Assembly (NCBI RefSeq): GCF_003944765.1
Contig: NZ_RWIU01000003.1
Coordinates: 310,001 to 374,000 of the forward strand
Length of the DNA stretch: 64,000 nt
Direction: 5' to 3'
Source: Hymenobacter perfusus
Lineage (GTDB): Bacteria; Bacteroidota; Bacteroidia; Cytophagales; Hymenobacteraceae
Under the pieces are notes generated by a model. It did no database searches. It was not told the DNA's origin and saw nothing but the letters and a program-made list of their open reading frames with translations. Shown here piece by piece: positions 41,222-49,949 of this stretch (position 1 is its first letter; every line of letters starts with the position of its first letter). The translations under genes were made by a program, and so were the position numbers.

Positions 41222-44212
41222 ATGACTTCCTCGGTTTCCTCACTCGCGCCTACGCTGGCGGCCAGTCATGATCTGCTGCAGAAGCTGCTGGACGTATCAT
41301 TGACGGGGATTATCCTGTTCCAGCCGGTATACGCGCCTACTACTTCCGAGCTGGTCGACTTTGCCTACCTGGAGCTGAACCTGGCCGCTCAGCGGATGCT
41401 GAATCTGCCGGCCCACCCTCCCGAAACGTTTCTGACGCGCTATCCGCACGCTGTTGAGGCCGGTATCTTCACCTTTTACCATGACGCGTTTCTGGCCAAT
41501 GAGCCGCGTCAGGACCAATTCTATTACCAGCACGACGGCCTGGATAACTACTTCCACCTCTCGGCCCGGCGGAGTGGAGAGCTGCTGTTGGTGAGCTTCA
41601 CCGATACCGCCGACCAAGACCGGAGCGCTGTGGAGCAGGCCTTGCGCGAAAGCCAGGCCCGCGAACAGGCGGCCCGCGCCGAGGTGGAGCAGGAGCGGCA
41701 GCTGCTGCAGGCCCTGCTCTCGCAGGCTCCGGTAGCTATTGGCCTGTTTCAGGGAGAGGAACTACGCATTACGGCCGCCAATGCCCATTTGGCCAGCATG
41801 TGGGGCCGCGTACCGGAGCAAACGGTGGGGCTGCCGCTATTGGAAGCGCTGCCCGAGTTGCAGGGACAGGGGTTCGACGATCTGCTGCGCCAGGTATTGC
41901 AGACCCATGTGCCGGTGGAGGGCACCGAAACCCCGGCTACCATGCTGCGCGACGGGCAGTTGCAGACCACCTACTACAACTTTGTGTACCAGCCCCTCTA
42001 CGATACCCGGGGCGAGGTGCTGGGCGTTATCAACGTCTCGGTGGAAGTGACCGAGCAGGTGCGGGCACGCCGGGAAGTAGAGCAGCTGAACCAGCAGCTG
42101 GAAACCCGCGTGCAGGAGCGTACTCGGCAGTTGCAGCAGCAGCAGCTGCTGCTCAGCCAGATTCTGGGCCAGGTGCCGGCCGCCATTGCCACGCTCACCG
42201 GCCCCGACCATCGGTTCTCCTTCGCCAACGACTTGTACCAAAGCTTAATTGGGCAGCGGGCCGTGCTGGGCCAGACGGTAGCCGAATCGTTGCCGGAAGT
42301 GGTGGCCCAGGGCATCATTGAACTGCTGGATAAGGTGTACGTTACGGGCCAGCCGTTTATCGGCCAGGAAATTGCCCTCCAGCTCTACGACGATACGGTA
42401 GGCGAGCTGCGGCAGCGGTACGTGAATTTCGTGTACCAGCCTCTACACGGCACTCCTGCCGACGAGGCGAGCATGCTGGTGTTTGCCGTGGACGTAACCG
42501 ACCAGGTGGTAGCCCGCCAGCAGGTGCAGCAGCTGAATGAGGAGCTGGAAGCCCGGGTGCAGGAACGCACTCGTGAGGCCCAGGCTGCCCGCACCGAGGC
42601 CGAGCGGCAGCGCGGCGAGTTGCAGCGGGTGTTTGAACAGGCCCCCACCGCCATTGCCGTATACCGTGGTCCCAACTACATTATCGAGCTGGCCAACCCC
42701 ACCGTGTGTCGGCTGTGGGGCCGCACCCAGGAGCAGATTGTGGGCCGGGGCCTGTTTGAGGCGCTGCCCGAAGTGGCCGGCATGGGCTACGAGGAGCTGC
42801 TGGACGGCGTAATGGCCACCGGCGTGCCCTACGTGGCGCACGCCATGGAGGCCGTGCACGAGCGGGAAGGCCGCCGCGACACCGTGTACTGGGACTTCGT
42901 GTACGTGCCCATGTATGAGGCCGATGGCAGCATTTACGGGGCTATGGTAGTGGCCACTGAGGTAACCGAACAGGTGCGGGCGCGCCGGGAAGTAGAGCAG
43001 CTGAACCAGCAGCTGGAAACCCGCGTGCAGGAACGCACCCGGCAGTTGCAGCAGCAGCAGGGGCTGCTGCGCCAGATTCTGGGCCAGGTGCCGGCTTCCA
43101 TTGCCACGCTCACCGGCCCCGACCACCGCTACACCTTCTTCAACGAGCCGTACCAGGAGCTATCCGGCGGGCGCACGGTGCTGGGAAACACTGTGGCGGA
43201 AGTATTTCCGGAGGTAGTGGAGCAGGGCTTTGTTGGGCTGCTGGATAAGGTGTACAACACGGGCGAACCATTCGTCGGCTCAGATGCGCCACTCCTGCTC
43301 TTCAACCCCGAAACCGGTCAGCCGCAGCAGCGGTACGTGGATTTCGTGTACCAGCCGTTGTTTGATAAAGCGGGGCAGCCTCAGGGCATTCTGGCCTTTA
43401 TTGTGGATGTGACCGATAAAGTTGCGGCCCGCCAGCAGGTGCAGACTCTCAATGAGGAACTGGCCGCCATCAACGCGGAAATGCAGGCCACCAACGAAGA
43501 ACTCAACACCACCAACGCCCGCCTTGTCCGTACCAATACCGATCTGGATACGTTCGTGTACACGGCCTCGCACGATTTAAAAGCGCCCATTGCCAACATT
43601 GAGGGCCTGCTCGATACCCTGCGCGACTATCTGCCCGCCGGCAGCTCCGAGCCCATGATACCGCGCCTGCTGGAGATGATGCAGGGGGCCGTGGCCCGCT
43701 TCCAGCAAACCGTAGGTCACCTCACCGATGTATCGCGCCTGCAATACGGCAACTCGCAGCCCATCGAAGCCGTGGACCTGAGGGCTATGATAGAGGATGT
43801 GCGCCTGGACCTGGCCCCACTGGTAGCCGCTACCCGCGCCCGAGTGCTGCTCGATCTTGAAACCTGTCCAACCGTCTACTTTACCCCGAAAGATCTGCGC
43901 AGCATTGTGTACAACCTGCTCAGTAATGCGCTCAAATACCATGCACCCGAGCGGGAGCCCATTGTGCAGGTACGAGCCCACTGCTCGGATAGCCAGGTGT
44001 TCCTGGAAGTAACCGACAACGGACTGGGGCTGGATGAGCAGCAGCAACGCAAGCTGTTTATGCTGTTCCGGCGGCTGCATAACCACGTCGAGGGCTCGGG
44101 CGTAGGTCTGTACATGGTAAAGCGCATCGTGGAAAACGCCGGCGGCACTGTTACGGTGCAAAGCCAGGCCGGCAGGGGTTCCAGCTTTCTGGTAACGCTG
44201 CCCCGCTCATAA
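41222..44212 (+). CDS. Multi-PAS sensor histidine kinase
   Basis: This 996-aa soluble kinase has a variable N-terminal PAS-like region, then three further PAS domains joined by near-identical coiled linkers (VEQLNQQLETRVQERTRQLQ occurs twice). His784 is in the H-box DTFVYTASHDLKAPIANIEG. The ATP-binding domain follows, with N-box LLSNALKYH, VTDNGLGLD (G1) and GSGVGLYMVKRIV (G2). No membrane helix is seen, so it senses a cytoplasmic signal. The start at 41222 was chosen after an Arg-rich untranslated-looking stretch. It is followed 24 bp later by a single-domain receiver gene, its likely partner. Confidence 0.9.
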   Translation: MTSSVSSLAPTLAASHDLLQKLLDVSLTGIILFQPVYAPTTSELVDFAYLELNLAAQRMLNLPAHPPETFLTRYPHAVEAGIFTFYHDAFLANEPRQDQFYYQHDGLDNYFHLSARRSGELLLVSFTDTADQDRSAVEQALRESQAREQAARAEVEQERQLLQALLSQAPVAIGLFQGEELRITAANAHLASMWGRVPEQTVGLPLLEALPELQGQGFDDLLRQVLQTHVPVEGTETPATMLRDGQLQTTYYNFVYQPLYDTRGEVLGVINVSVEVTEQVRARREVEQLNQQLETRVQERTRQLQQQQLLLSQILGQVPAAIATLTGPDHRFSFANDLYQSLIGQRAVLGQTVAESLPEVVAQGIIELLDKVYVTGQPFIGQEIALQLYDDTVGELRQRYVNFVYQPLHGTPADEASMLVFAVDVTDQVVARQQVQQLNEELEARVQERTREAQAARTEAERQRGELQRVFEQAPTAIAVYRGPNYIIELANPTVCRLWGRTQEQIVGRGLFEALPEVAGMGYEELLDGVMATGVPYVAHAMEAVHEREGRRDTVYWDFVYVPMYEADGSIYGAMVVATEVTEQVRARREVEQLNQQLETRVQERTRQLQQQQGLLRQILGQVPASIATLTGPDHRYTFFNEPYQELSGGRTVLGNTVAEVFPEVVEQGFVGLLDKVYNTGEPFVGSDAPLLLFNPETGQPQQRYVDFVYQPLFDKAGQPQGILAFIVDVTDKVAARQQVQTLNEELAAINAEMQATNEELNTTNARLVRTNTDLDTFVYTASHDLKAPIANIEGLLDTLRDYLPAGSSEPMIPRLLEMMQGAVARFQQTVGHLTDVSRLQYGNSQPIEAVDLRAMIEDVRLDLAPLVAATRARVLLDLETCPTVYFTPKDLRSIVYNLLSNALKYHAPEREPIVQVRAHCSDSQVFLEVTDNGLGLDEQQQRKLFMLFRRLHNHVEGSGVGLYMVKRIVENAGGTVTVQSQAGRGSSFLVTLPRS

Positions 44213-44236
44213 TTCTCTTCTTATTTTTTTCGGTAC

Positions 44237-44647
44237 ATGGAAAAGCTTCCCCATATCCTGCTGGTTGACGACGACGACACGACGAATTTTCTCAACGAGC
44301 ACATGCTCCGCAAACTCAACGTGACCGACCAGGTGCAGATAGCCCGCGACGGCCGCGAGGCGCTGGCCCTGCTCACCCAGCCGCCACCGTACATGCCCAC
44401 CCTGATGCTGCTGGACGTGAGCATGCCCGGCATGGATGGCATTGAGTTTCTGGAAGCCTACCTGCGCCTGCCCCAAGCCCAGCAGGATGCCACCGTCATC
44501 GTGATGCTCACTACCTCCATGGATTCCTCCGATCTGGCCCGCATCGACGAATTGCCCATCAAAGGCCTAGTCAGCAAGCCGCTCAGCCGGGAGAAAATAG
44601 ATACCTTGCTTCAGCTGCATTTCCAGCGCCAGCTGCCCGGCGAGTAA
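44237..44647 (+). CDS. Single-domain response regulator (receiver)
   Basis: This 136-aa CheY-like receiver has the acidic patch LLVDDDDTT (residues 8-16), the phosphorylation site Asp60 in LMLLDVSMPGMDG, a Thr in MLTTSM and the conserved Lys in VSKPLS. It has no output domain, so it should pass the phosphate on or bind a partner. It is 24 bp after the multi-PAS kinase gene, its probable donor. A bidirectional terminator follows. Confidence 0.93.
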   Translation: MEKLPHILLVDDDDTTNFLNEHMLRKLNVTDQVQIARDGREALALLTQPPPYMPTLMLLDVSMPGMDGIEFLEAYLRLPQAQQDATVIVMLTTSMDSSDLARIDELPIKGLVSKPLSREKIDTLLQLHFQRQLPGE

Positions 44648-44665
44648 CCACAAAACAGTTTACGC

Positions 44666-44700
44666 AAAAGGCCTTTCGCACGTAGCGGAAGGCCTTTTTT
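44666..44700. terminator. Bidirectional terminator, receiver gene / LytTR gene
   Basis: AAAAGGCCTTTCGC and GCGGAAGGCCTTTT (one G-U) around a 5-nt loop with a trailing T run, between convergent genes. Confidence 0.9.
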
Positions 44701-44720
44701 TGTTGGTCATGTGCTGGCCG

Positions 44721-45458
44721 CTAGTGCATGTTGCGCTCCTCAATAAGCTTGAAAAACGCCTCCGCGTAGGACTCGCCGATGGGAATGATATCGGGGCCCA
44801 TGTAAATGCGGTTTTTTCGAATGGAATCAATGTGGGCCAGGGCCACGATGTAGGAGCGGTGTACGCGCACAAAATCGGGGCTGGGAAGGCGGTCCTCGAA
44901 GGCCTTGAGCGAGTTGAGCGTCAGAATCGGCTTGGCTCCGGCGTAAATCTTGATGTAGTCTTTCAAGCCCTCCAGGTAGCGGATATCCCGCAGGTTAAGC
45001 CGCTGGGTGTGGTAATCGGCCTTCACGAAGATGTAGTCGTCGGTGGGGCCGGCGGGCGGGGGCAGGGCCGGCACGGGAGCCGGAGCGGGTTCGGCCGGGC
45101 GCGGGGCCAGGCGGTCCTGGGCCTTCTGGGCCGCCTGCACAAACCGCTCGAAGGCAATGGGCTTCACCAGGTAATCCACGGCATTCAGGTTGAAGCCTTC
45201 CAGGGCGTAGGCCTCGTAAGCGGTAGTGAAAATTACCAGGGCCTGGGGCTGCATGCTGCGCACAAATTCCACCCCCGTAAGGTCCGGCATCTGCACATCC
45301 AAGAACAGCACATCCACGGCTTCCCGCTGAAGTACCGTCATGGCTTCCAGCGCACTCCGGCAGGTGCCCACCAGCTCCAGAAAGGGTACGCGTTCCACAT
45401 AGGAGGTCAGCAGGCGCAGGGCCAGGGGTTCATCATCCACGAGCAGGCAACGGAGCAT
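44721..45458 (-). CDS. LytTR-family response regulator
   Basis: This 245-aa protein has a receiver domain with the phospho-acceptor Asp54 in VLFLDVQMPDLTG and the conserved Lys in VDYLVKPIAFERF. A Pro/Ala-rich linker follows, then a LytTR DNA-binding domain (DYIFVKADYHTQRLNLRDIR, then VRVHRSYIVALAHIDSIRKN). LytTR regulators bind direct repeats in promoters. I took the ATG at 45458 over a TTG two codons earlier. It overlaps the end of the LytS-type kinase gene by 26 bp, so the pair is co-translated. Confidence 0.93.
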   Translation of the reverse strand: MLRCLLVDDEPLALRLLTSYVERVPFLELVGTCRSALEAMTVLQREAVDVLFLDVQMPDLTGVEFVRSMQPQALVIFTTAYEAYALEGFNLNAVDYLVKPIAFERFVQAAQKAQDRLAPRPAEPAPAPVPALPPPAGPTDDYIFVKADYHTQRLNLRDIRYLEGLKDYIKIYAGAKPILTLNSLKAFEDRLPSPDFVRVHRSYIVALAHIDSIRKNRIYMGPDIIPIGESYAEAFFKLIEERNMH

Positions 45459-46503
45459 GGGCAAGGGTCAGGGTTAGTTCCACAATAAATTCGTCGCTGG
45501 TTTCTTCCAACAGCAGCTGGTGGCGGCCGTTGGGATACAGCAGGCTGAGGCGCTGGCGCACGTTGGGCAGCCCGATGCCCGAGTTCGGGTCGTGGCCGCC
45601 CACGGCCGGAAAGCGCGAGTTCTGCACCGTAAACAACAGTTGGTCCTGCCGCATAATCAGGTCTACGGCAATCCGGGAAGAATGCCGGGCACTGACGCCA
45701 TGCTTAAAGGCATTTTCCACGAACGGAATCAGTAGCATGGGTTCAATCAGCGCCCCGTCCAGCTGCCCGTCCACCGTAAAGCGGATGTCCACCTGCTCCG
45801 GATCGAGGCGCAGCCGCTGCAGATCCATGTAGTTGCGCAGGTATTCCACCTCGCGCCCCAGCGGTACCCGCGCCGCCTCTGACTCGTACAGCATATACCG
45901 CATGAGCTGGGAAAGTTTAAGAATGGCCTCCGGCGTATCGTCGGATTTCAGGTGAGCCAGCGAGTAGATGTTGTTGAGCGTATTGAACAGAAAATGCGGG
46001 CTCACCTGGGACTTCAGAAACGCCAGCTCGGCCGTGAGCTGCTTGTTGGCCAGGTCCTGCCGGGCGCGTTCCGTCTCAAACCACTCGCTTGTAATGCGCA
46101 TGCCGCTGCTGATAATCCAGGCCAGCACCCCCATCAGCCACAGGCCCTGGGGTGGGCGAGAGTAGTGAATGGCACCCGGCGGTAACAGATAGTGCGGGTG
46201 CGGCGGGTGGTGCGGCAGCAGCCCCGTGATGCGTAGCAGCATGGGCAGATACACCAGGGCCAACAGCCCGGCAGCCAGCAGGAAGTACAGGAAAAACTTC
46301 TTCCGGGCAAAAAGCCGTGGAATCAGTACATAGTAATTCAGGTAGAAATACCCCGCCAGCGTCAGGGGCAGCAGCACGTTCCGGAGCTGGAACGGCGGTG
46401 GATTCTCCGAGAGCAGGCGCGGCAGCGTGGCCACGGCCATCCACGCGGCTACGTGTACAATCACGCGCAACACTTGCTGACGGGTTATTCGGGGCAGTAG
46501 CAT
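45433..46503 (-). CDS. LytS/YpdA-type membrane histidine kinase
   Basis: This 356-aa protein has four predicted membrane helices in the first 140 residues. The HisKA_7TM/His_kinase motif LKSQVSPHFLFNTLNNIYSL places the phosphorylated His at 170. The ATPase part has a reduced N-box FVENAFKHGVSAR and a glycine loop NSGIGLPNVRQRLSLLY. Such kinases pair with LytTR regulators and often sense cell-wall or membrane state. The cytoplasmic C-terminus overlaps the regulator gene. The ligand is unknown. Confidence 0.92.
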   Translation of the reverse strand: MLLPRITRQQVLRVIVHVAAWMAVATLPRLLSENPPPFQLRNVLLPLTLAGYFYLNYYVLIPRLFARKKFFLYFLLAAGLLALVYLPMLLRITGLLPHHPPHPHYLLPPGAIHYSRPPQGLWLMGVLAWIISSGMRITSEWFETERARQDLANKQLTAELAFLKSQVSPHFLFNTLNNIYSLAHLKSDDTPEAILKLSQLMRYMLYESEAARVPLGREVEYLRNYMDLQRLRLDPEQVDIRFTVDGQLDGALIEPMLLIPFVENAFKHGVSARHSSRIAVDLIMRQDQLLFTVQNSRFPAVGGHDPNSGIGLPNVRQRLSLLYPNGRHQLLLEETSDEFIVELTLTLAHAPLPARG

Positions 46504-46608
46504 AAGCGCAGGGTGGGAAGCAGATGGAAAAGCAGTACGAGGAACCCGGGCGCACCGCCAGGAAGAGCCCAGATTCCTCGCACCGCAAAGAAAGCCTGTT
46601 CGGCGCCG

Positions 46609-47061
46609 TTAGCGGTTGGTGCCCGATGGCGGCCCCTGCCGTTTCATGCGCTCCTGTTTTTTGGCCTGGTATTGCTGGTACTGCTCCGGCGTGAGGATGC
46701 CTTTGAGCTTGGCATCGGTGCTTTCTTCCTGCACCCGCATCTGCTGCATCCGGGCCGTGCGGTCCTCGGGGCCGCCGGTACCGCGTTGCGCCTGCATCTG
46801 CTGCAGTTGCTCCTGCTGAATGGCGGCTATTCTGGTTTGCTGGTCGGCGGTGAGGTTGAGGTCTTTGGTCATTTCGGCCATGCGGTTACCCGGGCCGCGG
46901 CCTCCCCGTCCAGCGCCGGGCTTTTCGTCGCCGTCGGTTTTGGCTTTTACTTTATCTTTTTTGGCTTTCACCTTAGTAGGGGTAGTCTGGGCGTGGGCCG
47001 CGGGAGTAGCGGCGCCAGCCAACAGGCCCAGCAGCAGGGGAGCCACCAGTAGCTTTTTCAT
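46609..47061 (-). CDS. Secreted Spy/CpxP-like LTxxQ protein (DUF4890 type)
   Basis: This 150-aa protein has a signal peptide (MKKLLVAPLLLGLLAGAATP, cleavage near AHAQ). A Lys-rich linker (KVKAKKDKVKAK) and Gly/Arg-rich spacer follow. The helical C-terminal half carries an LTxxQ-type LNLTADQQTRIAAI and later ILTPEQYQQYQ. The pattern matches periplasmic Spy/CpxP-like proteins and the DUF4890 group of Bacteroidota. The role is unclear, perhaps a periplasmic chaperone or stress sensor. The start at 47061 begins the signal peptide. A TAGGTTTG box lies at 47120. Confidence 0.78.
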   Translation of the reverse strand: MKKLLVAPLLLGLLAGAATPAAHAQTTPTKVKAKKDKVKAKTDGDEKPGAGRGGRGPGNRMAEMTKDLNLTADQQTRIAAIQQEQLQQMQAQRGTGGPEDRTARMQQMRVQEESTDAKLKGILTPEQYQQYQAKKQERMKRQGPPSGTNR

Positions 47062-47119
47062 AGGAAACAGGAATTGAGAGGAAGGAAACATAGCCGCTTC
47101 ACGCGTTCAAAGCAGTTCC

Positions 47120-47127
47120 CAAACCTA
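47120..47127 (-). promoter_or_regulatory. Putative -7 box of the Spy-like gene
   Basis: TAGGTTTG on the minus strand, perfect TAnnTTTG, 59 bp before the ATG at 47061. Between here and 47395 I see no gene. Confidence 0.45.
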
Positions 47128-47395
47128 GCAACCCGCACTGCGGCGCACGAAAAACATCTGCCAACCTCTCATTTTTCTCGACGCTCCTGCCGATTAGGTA
47201 CGCCAGCAGCCGTTGGTGTTATTACGCTCCGGCGCATTCTGCCACGACCCGCCTGCATAGTAATTGTGTTGTTCAGGTCGGGTGTTTTGGGGGTATTCAA
47301 TAGGGTGCGTTGATTAGCCATATGCGCGTGTTGGCTGGTTGCTTTACTGTTGAAAATAAATAATTATTAAATTTTTAAAAAATAATTACCTGGTA

Positions 47396-47426
47396 TTGGC
47401 ATGAGAAAATAAATGCTCTACCTTTG
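47396..47426 (+). promoter_or_regulatory. Strong Bacteroidota promoter for a small transcript
   Basis: TTGG at 47396-47399, a 19-bp spacer and TACCTTTG at 47419-47426: near-perfect -33/-7 match. The flanks are AT-rich. Predicted transcription start near 47433. Confidence 0.65.
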
Positions 47427-47474
47427 TCACGTTCAAAAGCACCAAGCCGCTCAACGACTTTATCCATCACTGCC

Positions 47475-47564
47475 ATGCGTCGCCACTTTACTCAGTATCA
47501 GCCAATGCTCAGCGGCCTGGATCGGAAGATTCAGCCGGGGTTCGGCGCGCAAGCTCGCAGATGA
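47475..47564 (+). CDS. Candidate 29-aa basic peptide
   Basis: The frame reads MRRHFTQYQPMLSGLDRKIQ and ends PGFGAQARR, followed by TGA. It is strongly basic (six Arg and one Lys) and is the only ATG frame of note in the 195-nt transcript. The stop lies 28 nt before the terminator stem, a normal spacing for an mRNA. There is no clear purine-rich ribosome site, which is common in Bacteroidota. Composition and placement are suggestive only. Confidence 0.35.
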   Translation: MRRHFTQYQPMLSGLDRKIQPGFGAQARR

Positions 47565-47592
47565 GGTTCTACTCCTGACATCATCTTACTGC

Positions 47593-47626
47593 AAACGCCC
47601 GAATCCAGCCAGATTCGGGCGTTTTT
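47593..47626 (+). terminator. Intrinsic terminator of the small transcript
   Basis: AACGCCCGAATC, loop CAGCCA, GATTCGGGCGTT, then TTTTC. Perfect 12-bp stem. Confidence 0.9.
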
Positions 47627-47628
47627 CT

Positions 47629-48471
47629 TTTGTCTTCATCCGTTAGTTATTCCTGATCAATTACCATGCTTTCACTCTTCCCTGTTTAGTCTGCCCGTCC
47701 ATAGTGCTTCAGACTATACGCACAGAAATTCACTAGCTAAGCTCAAATTCCCGCGCGGTAAGTAGCACGAGAAAAACTTCTGTCTTCGCTCGTTTGATTT
47801 CGCAGTAGACAAGCTGGAAATATATTGCGCCCCGATTTAAGATGCTTGAAAGAGTGTTAAGGGAAGAATATTGCTTCAATATTTTGATTTTTATCACTGA
47901 AGAAAATAGATTGTTTATTTAAATGATTGGTCGAAATACTTATGCGCTATTCGGGTGCTTAGTTAACAATGTAGTGGGTTTTTGAATGGGGTAAAGACGT
48001 GAATTTGTGTCTCGTCGTTGAACAGCATTGCTGTGGCCGACGCGGCTAACCAGACATGAACACACGGCTTTGATACATGCCCGAAATACCATTCGTAACC
48101 CTATATAACCAGCCGTTTCTGCGGGCTTGTTGATGCGCCGCGCCAAGTGTATATAGTACGTGTTTTATCCCTTTCCGCCCTATTCTACGTGACCATATGA
48201 AACCCCGGGAGTGGCTTTTTGAAATCCTTCACACGCTCCGCCACTCCCGAGTTGCGGTCTGGTTTAGTACCGGCCAAACTGCTTTTTGCCTACCTGTCAT
48301 CTAACTCGCATTGGGAAGGCGGCTGACCCACCAGGGCTGCCGCCCGCCGGAGCAGCCCGGCCGCCCCGCCGGGGCGGCCAGCTGTTCCATCTTCCCGGCG
48401 TTTTCTTCTGTCTTCATTTCCTCGCAGCTAGGTGCCGAAACCGGCCCTCGCTTTGTGTAACAACCCGTATT
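47629..48471. other. AT-rich gap upstream of rtcB
   Basis: About 840 bp with no convincing gene. It holds a 10-bp inverted repeat CGGGAGTGGC/GCCACTCCCG (48206-48249), a perfect GC hairpin GGCCGCCCC-GCC-GGGGCGGCC (48359-48379) and a possible 35-codon frame starting MKPREWLFEILHTLRHSRVA at 48197, which I do not call as a gene. The last 110 bp should contain the rtcB promoter; CTCGCTTTG near 48448 is a partial match. Confidence 0.4.
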
Positions 48472-49875
48472 ATGGCCTCTCAACTACGCGGCAACGACCT
48501 TCGTCAACTGGGTTTCCCGGAAGGTCGGGCCATTGGGCTGGCACTGGCCCAGCTCCAGCGCAAACATCTCAAAAAGCTTTCCCAAACCCACCAGCTGACT
48601 TTGTTGAAGGACCTGCTGGCCAACCCCCAAACCTACCTCACGCACCTCGACTGGAGCCACACGGCCGCCGCGCTGCTGCCCGCGCCCAGCCGCCACATTG
48701 CCCTGGCCGAGCGTAAAGAGTACAGCGTTTTTGGGGCCGAGCACATTGAGCAGGGGGCTATCCACCAAATGGAAACCGCCATGAAACTGCCCGTAACTGT
48801 TGCCGGCGCCCTCATGCCCGATGCTCACCACGGCTACGGCCTGCCCATCGGTGGGGTGTTGGCTACTGATAATGCTGTGATTCCCTACGCCGTGGGCGTG
48901 GATATCGGCTGTCGGATGGCTCTGTCGGTATTCGCGCTGCCACCCAGGCACCTGGAGCAGCGGGTGCAGGAGTTCCGCAAACTGTTGCTGGAGTACACCA
49001 AATTTGGCGGCCGTGACGTGTTCCGCCGCGGGCAACACCTGGACCACGCGGTATTGAGCCGGGACGAGTTCCGGGACATTCCGTTTCTGCGCAACAAGCT
49101 GGATACGGCTGCTTCCCAAATCGGCTCTTCGGGCGGTGGCAACCACTTCGTGGAGTGGGGCGTGGTCGATATCACCGACCCTACCAACGAACTGGGCGTA
49201 CCGGTTGGGCAATACCTGGGCCTGCTTTCACACTCCGGTTCCCGGGGACTGGGGGCCAGTATTGCCAACCATTACACCAAACTCGCCCAGGATACCTGCC
49301 AGCTGCCCGCCGAAGCCCGTCACCTGGCCTGGCTGGACCTCGATACTGAAGCAGGGCAGGAATACTGGGCCGCTATGAACTTGGCCGGTGACTACGCCTC
49401 GGCCTGCCACCACCAGATTCATCATCGTTTGGCCAAGGCTCTGGGTGAACGGCCGTTGGGGAAGGTGGAAAACCACCATAATTTCGCCTGGAAGGAACAC
49501 CTTGCCACGGGGCAGGAAGTGGTAGTACACCGCAAAGGGGCTACGCCGGCCGGCGCGGGCGTACTGGGTATTATTCCCGGCTCCATGACGGCTCCCGGCT
49601 TCATTGTGCGCGGTCGGGGCGAGGCCAGTTCCCTGAGTTCGGCTTCGCACGGCGCAGGTCGGCAAATGTCGCGTACCCGCGCCAAGCAGGAATTGGGCGA
49701 AGCCGAAATGCGTCGCTACCTGCAGCAGCACGGCGTAGTGCTTATTGGTGGTGGGCTTGACGAGGCCCCGCAGGCCTACAAAGACATCCGCCAAGTAATG
49801 CAGAGTCAGACGGAACTGGTAGACGTACTGGGTTCCTTCACCCCGCGCATTGTGCGGATGGAAGGCGGCGTATAG
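48472..49875 (+). CDS. rtcB: RNA-splicing ligase RtcB
   Basis: This 467-aa protein has the RtcB active-site set: VGVDIGCRMA (Asp144, Cys147), SSGGGNHFVEWG, LLSHSGSRGLG, NHHNFAW, VHRKGATPAG and SASHGAGRQMSR, which contains the guanylylated His. RtcB joins 2',3'-cyclic phosphate and 5'-OH RNA ends using GTP and Mn. No archease or RtcA/RtcR gene is nearby. The chosen ATG at 48472 (MASQLRGNDLRQLGFPEGRA) fits the family start; a longer frame upstream has a Pro/Arg-rich run of no family type. A strong terminator follows. Confidence 0.95.
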   Translation: MASQLRGNDLRQLGFPEGRAIGLALAQLQRKHLKKLSQTHQLTLLKDLLANPQTYLTHLDWSHTAAALLPAPSRHIALAERKEYSVFGAEHIEQGAIHQMETAMKLPVTVAGALMPDAHHGYGLPIGGVLATDNAVIPYAVGVDIGCRMALSVFALPPRHLEQRVQEFRKLLLEYTKFGGRDVFRRGQHLDHAVLSRDEFRDIPFLRNKLDTAASQIGSSGGGNHFVEWGVVDITDPTNELGVPVGQYLGLLSHSGSRGLGASIANHYTKLAQDTCQLPAEARHLAWLDLDTEAGQEYWAAMNLAGDYASACHHQIHHRLAKALGERPLGKVENHHNFAWKEHLATGQEVVVHRKGATPAGAGVLGIIPGSMTAPGFIVRGRGEASSLSSASHGAGRQMSRTRAKQELGEAEMRRYLQQHGVVLIGGGLDEAPQAYKDIRQVMQSQTELVDVLGSFTPRIVRMEGGV

Positions 49876-49892
49876 CTCCGGCCATTCATGAA

Positions 49893-49942
49893 AAAAACAG
49901 CAACCCCGTCCCATGTAGCAGTGGGGCAGGGTTGCTGTTTTT
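49893..49942 (+). terminator. Terminator of rtcB
   Basis: AAAAACAGCAACCC pairs with GGGTTGCTGTTTTT, with a further CCCC/GGGG pairing inside the loop and A/T flanks. Confidence 0.9.
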
Positions 49943-49949
49943 ACGGCCA

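Larger units (their letters stand above)
47433..47628 (+). ncRNA. Candidate ~195-nt transcript (small RNA or mRNA for a 29-aa peptide)
   Basis: A consensus promoter (47396-47426) and a perfect intrinsic terminator (47593-47626) bracket about 195 nt of markedly higher GC than the AT-rich DNA on both sides. No standard-length gene lies in the interval. It contains one small open frame (47475-47564) of 29 codons. I do not recognise a known RNA family in it. Either a regulatory RNA or the message of a small protein would fit. Confidence 0.5.

Noticed and set aside
47433..47628. 6S RNA
   Set aside because: Length would fit, but the 5' and 3' ends do not pair into the long central-bubble hairpin typical of 6S RNA.
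48197..48304. 35-codon frame MKPREWLFEILHTLRHSRVA... before rtcB
   Set aside because: No promoter or conserved feature seen, and it overlaps an inverted repeat; noted only as part of the gap.
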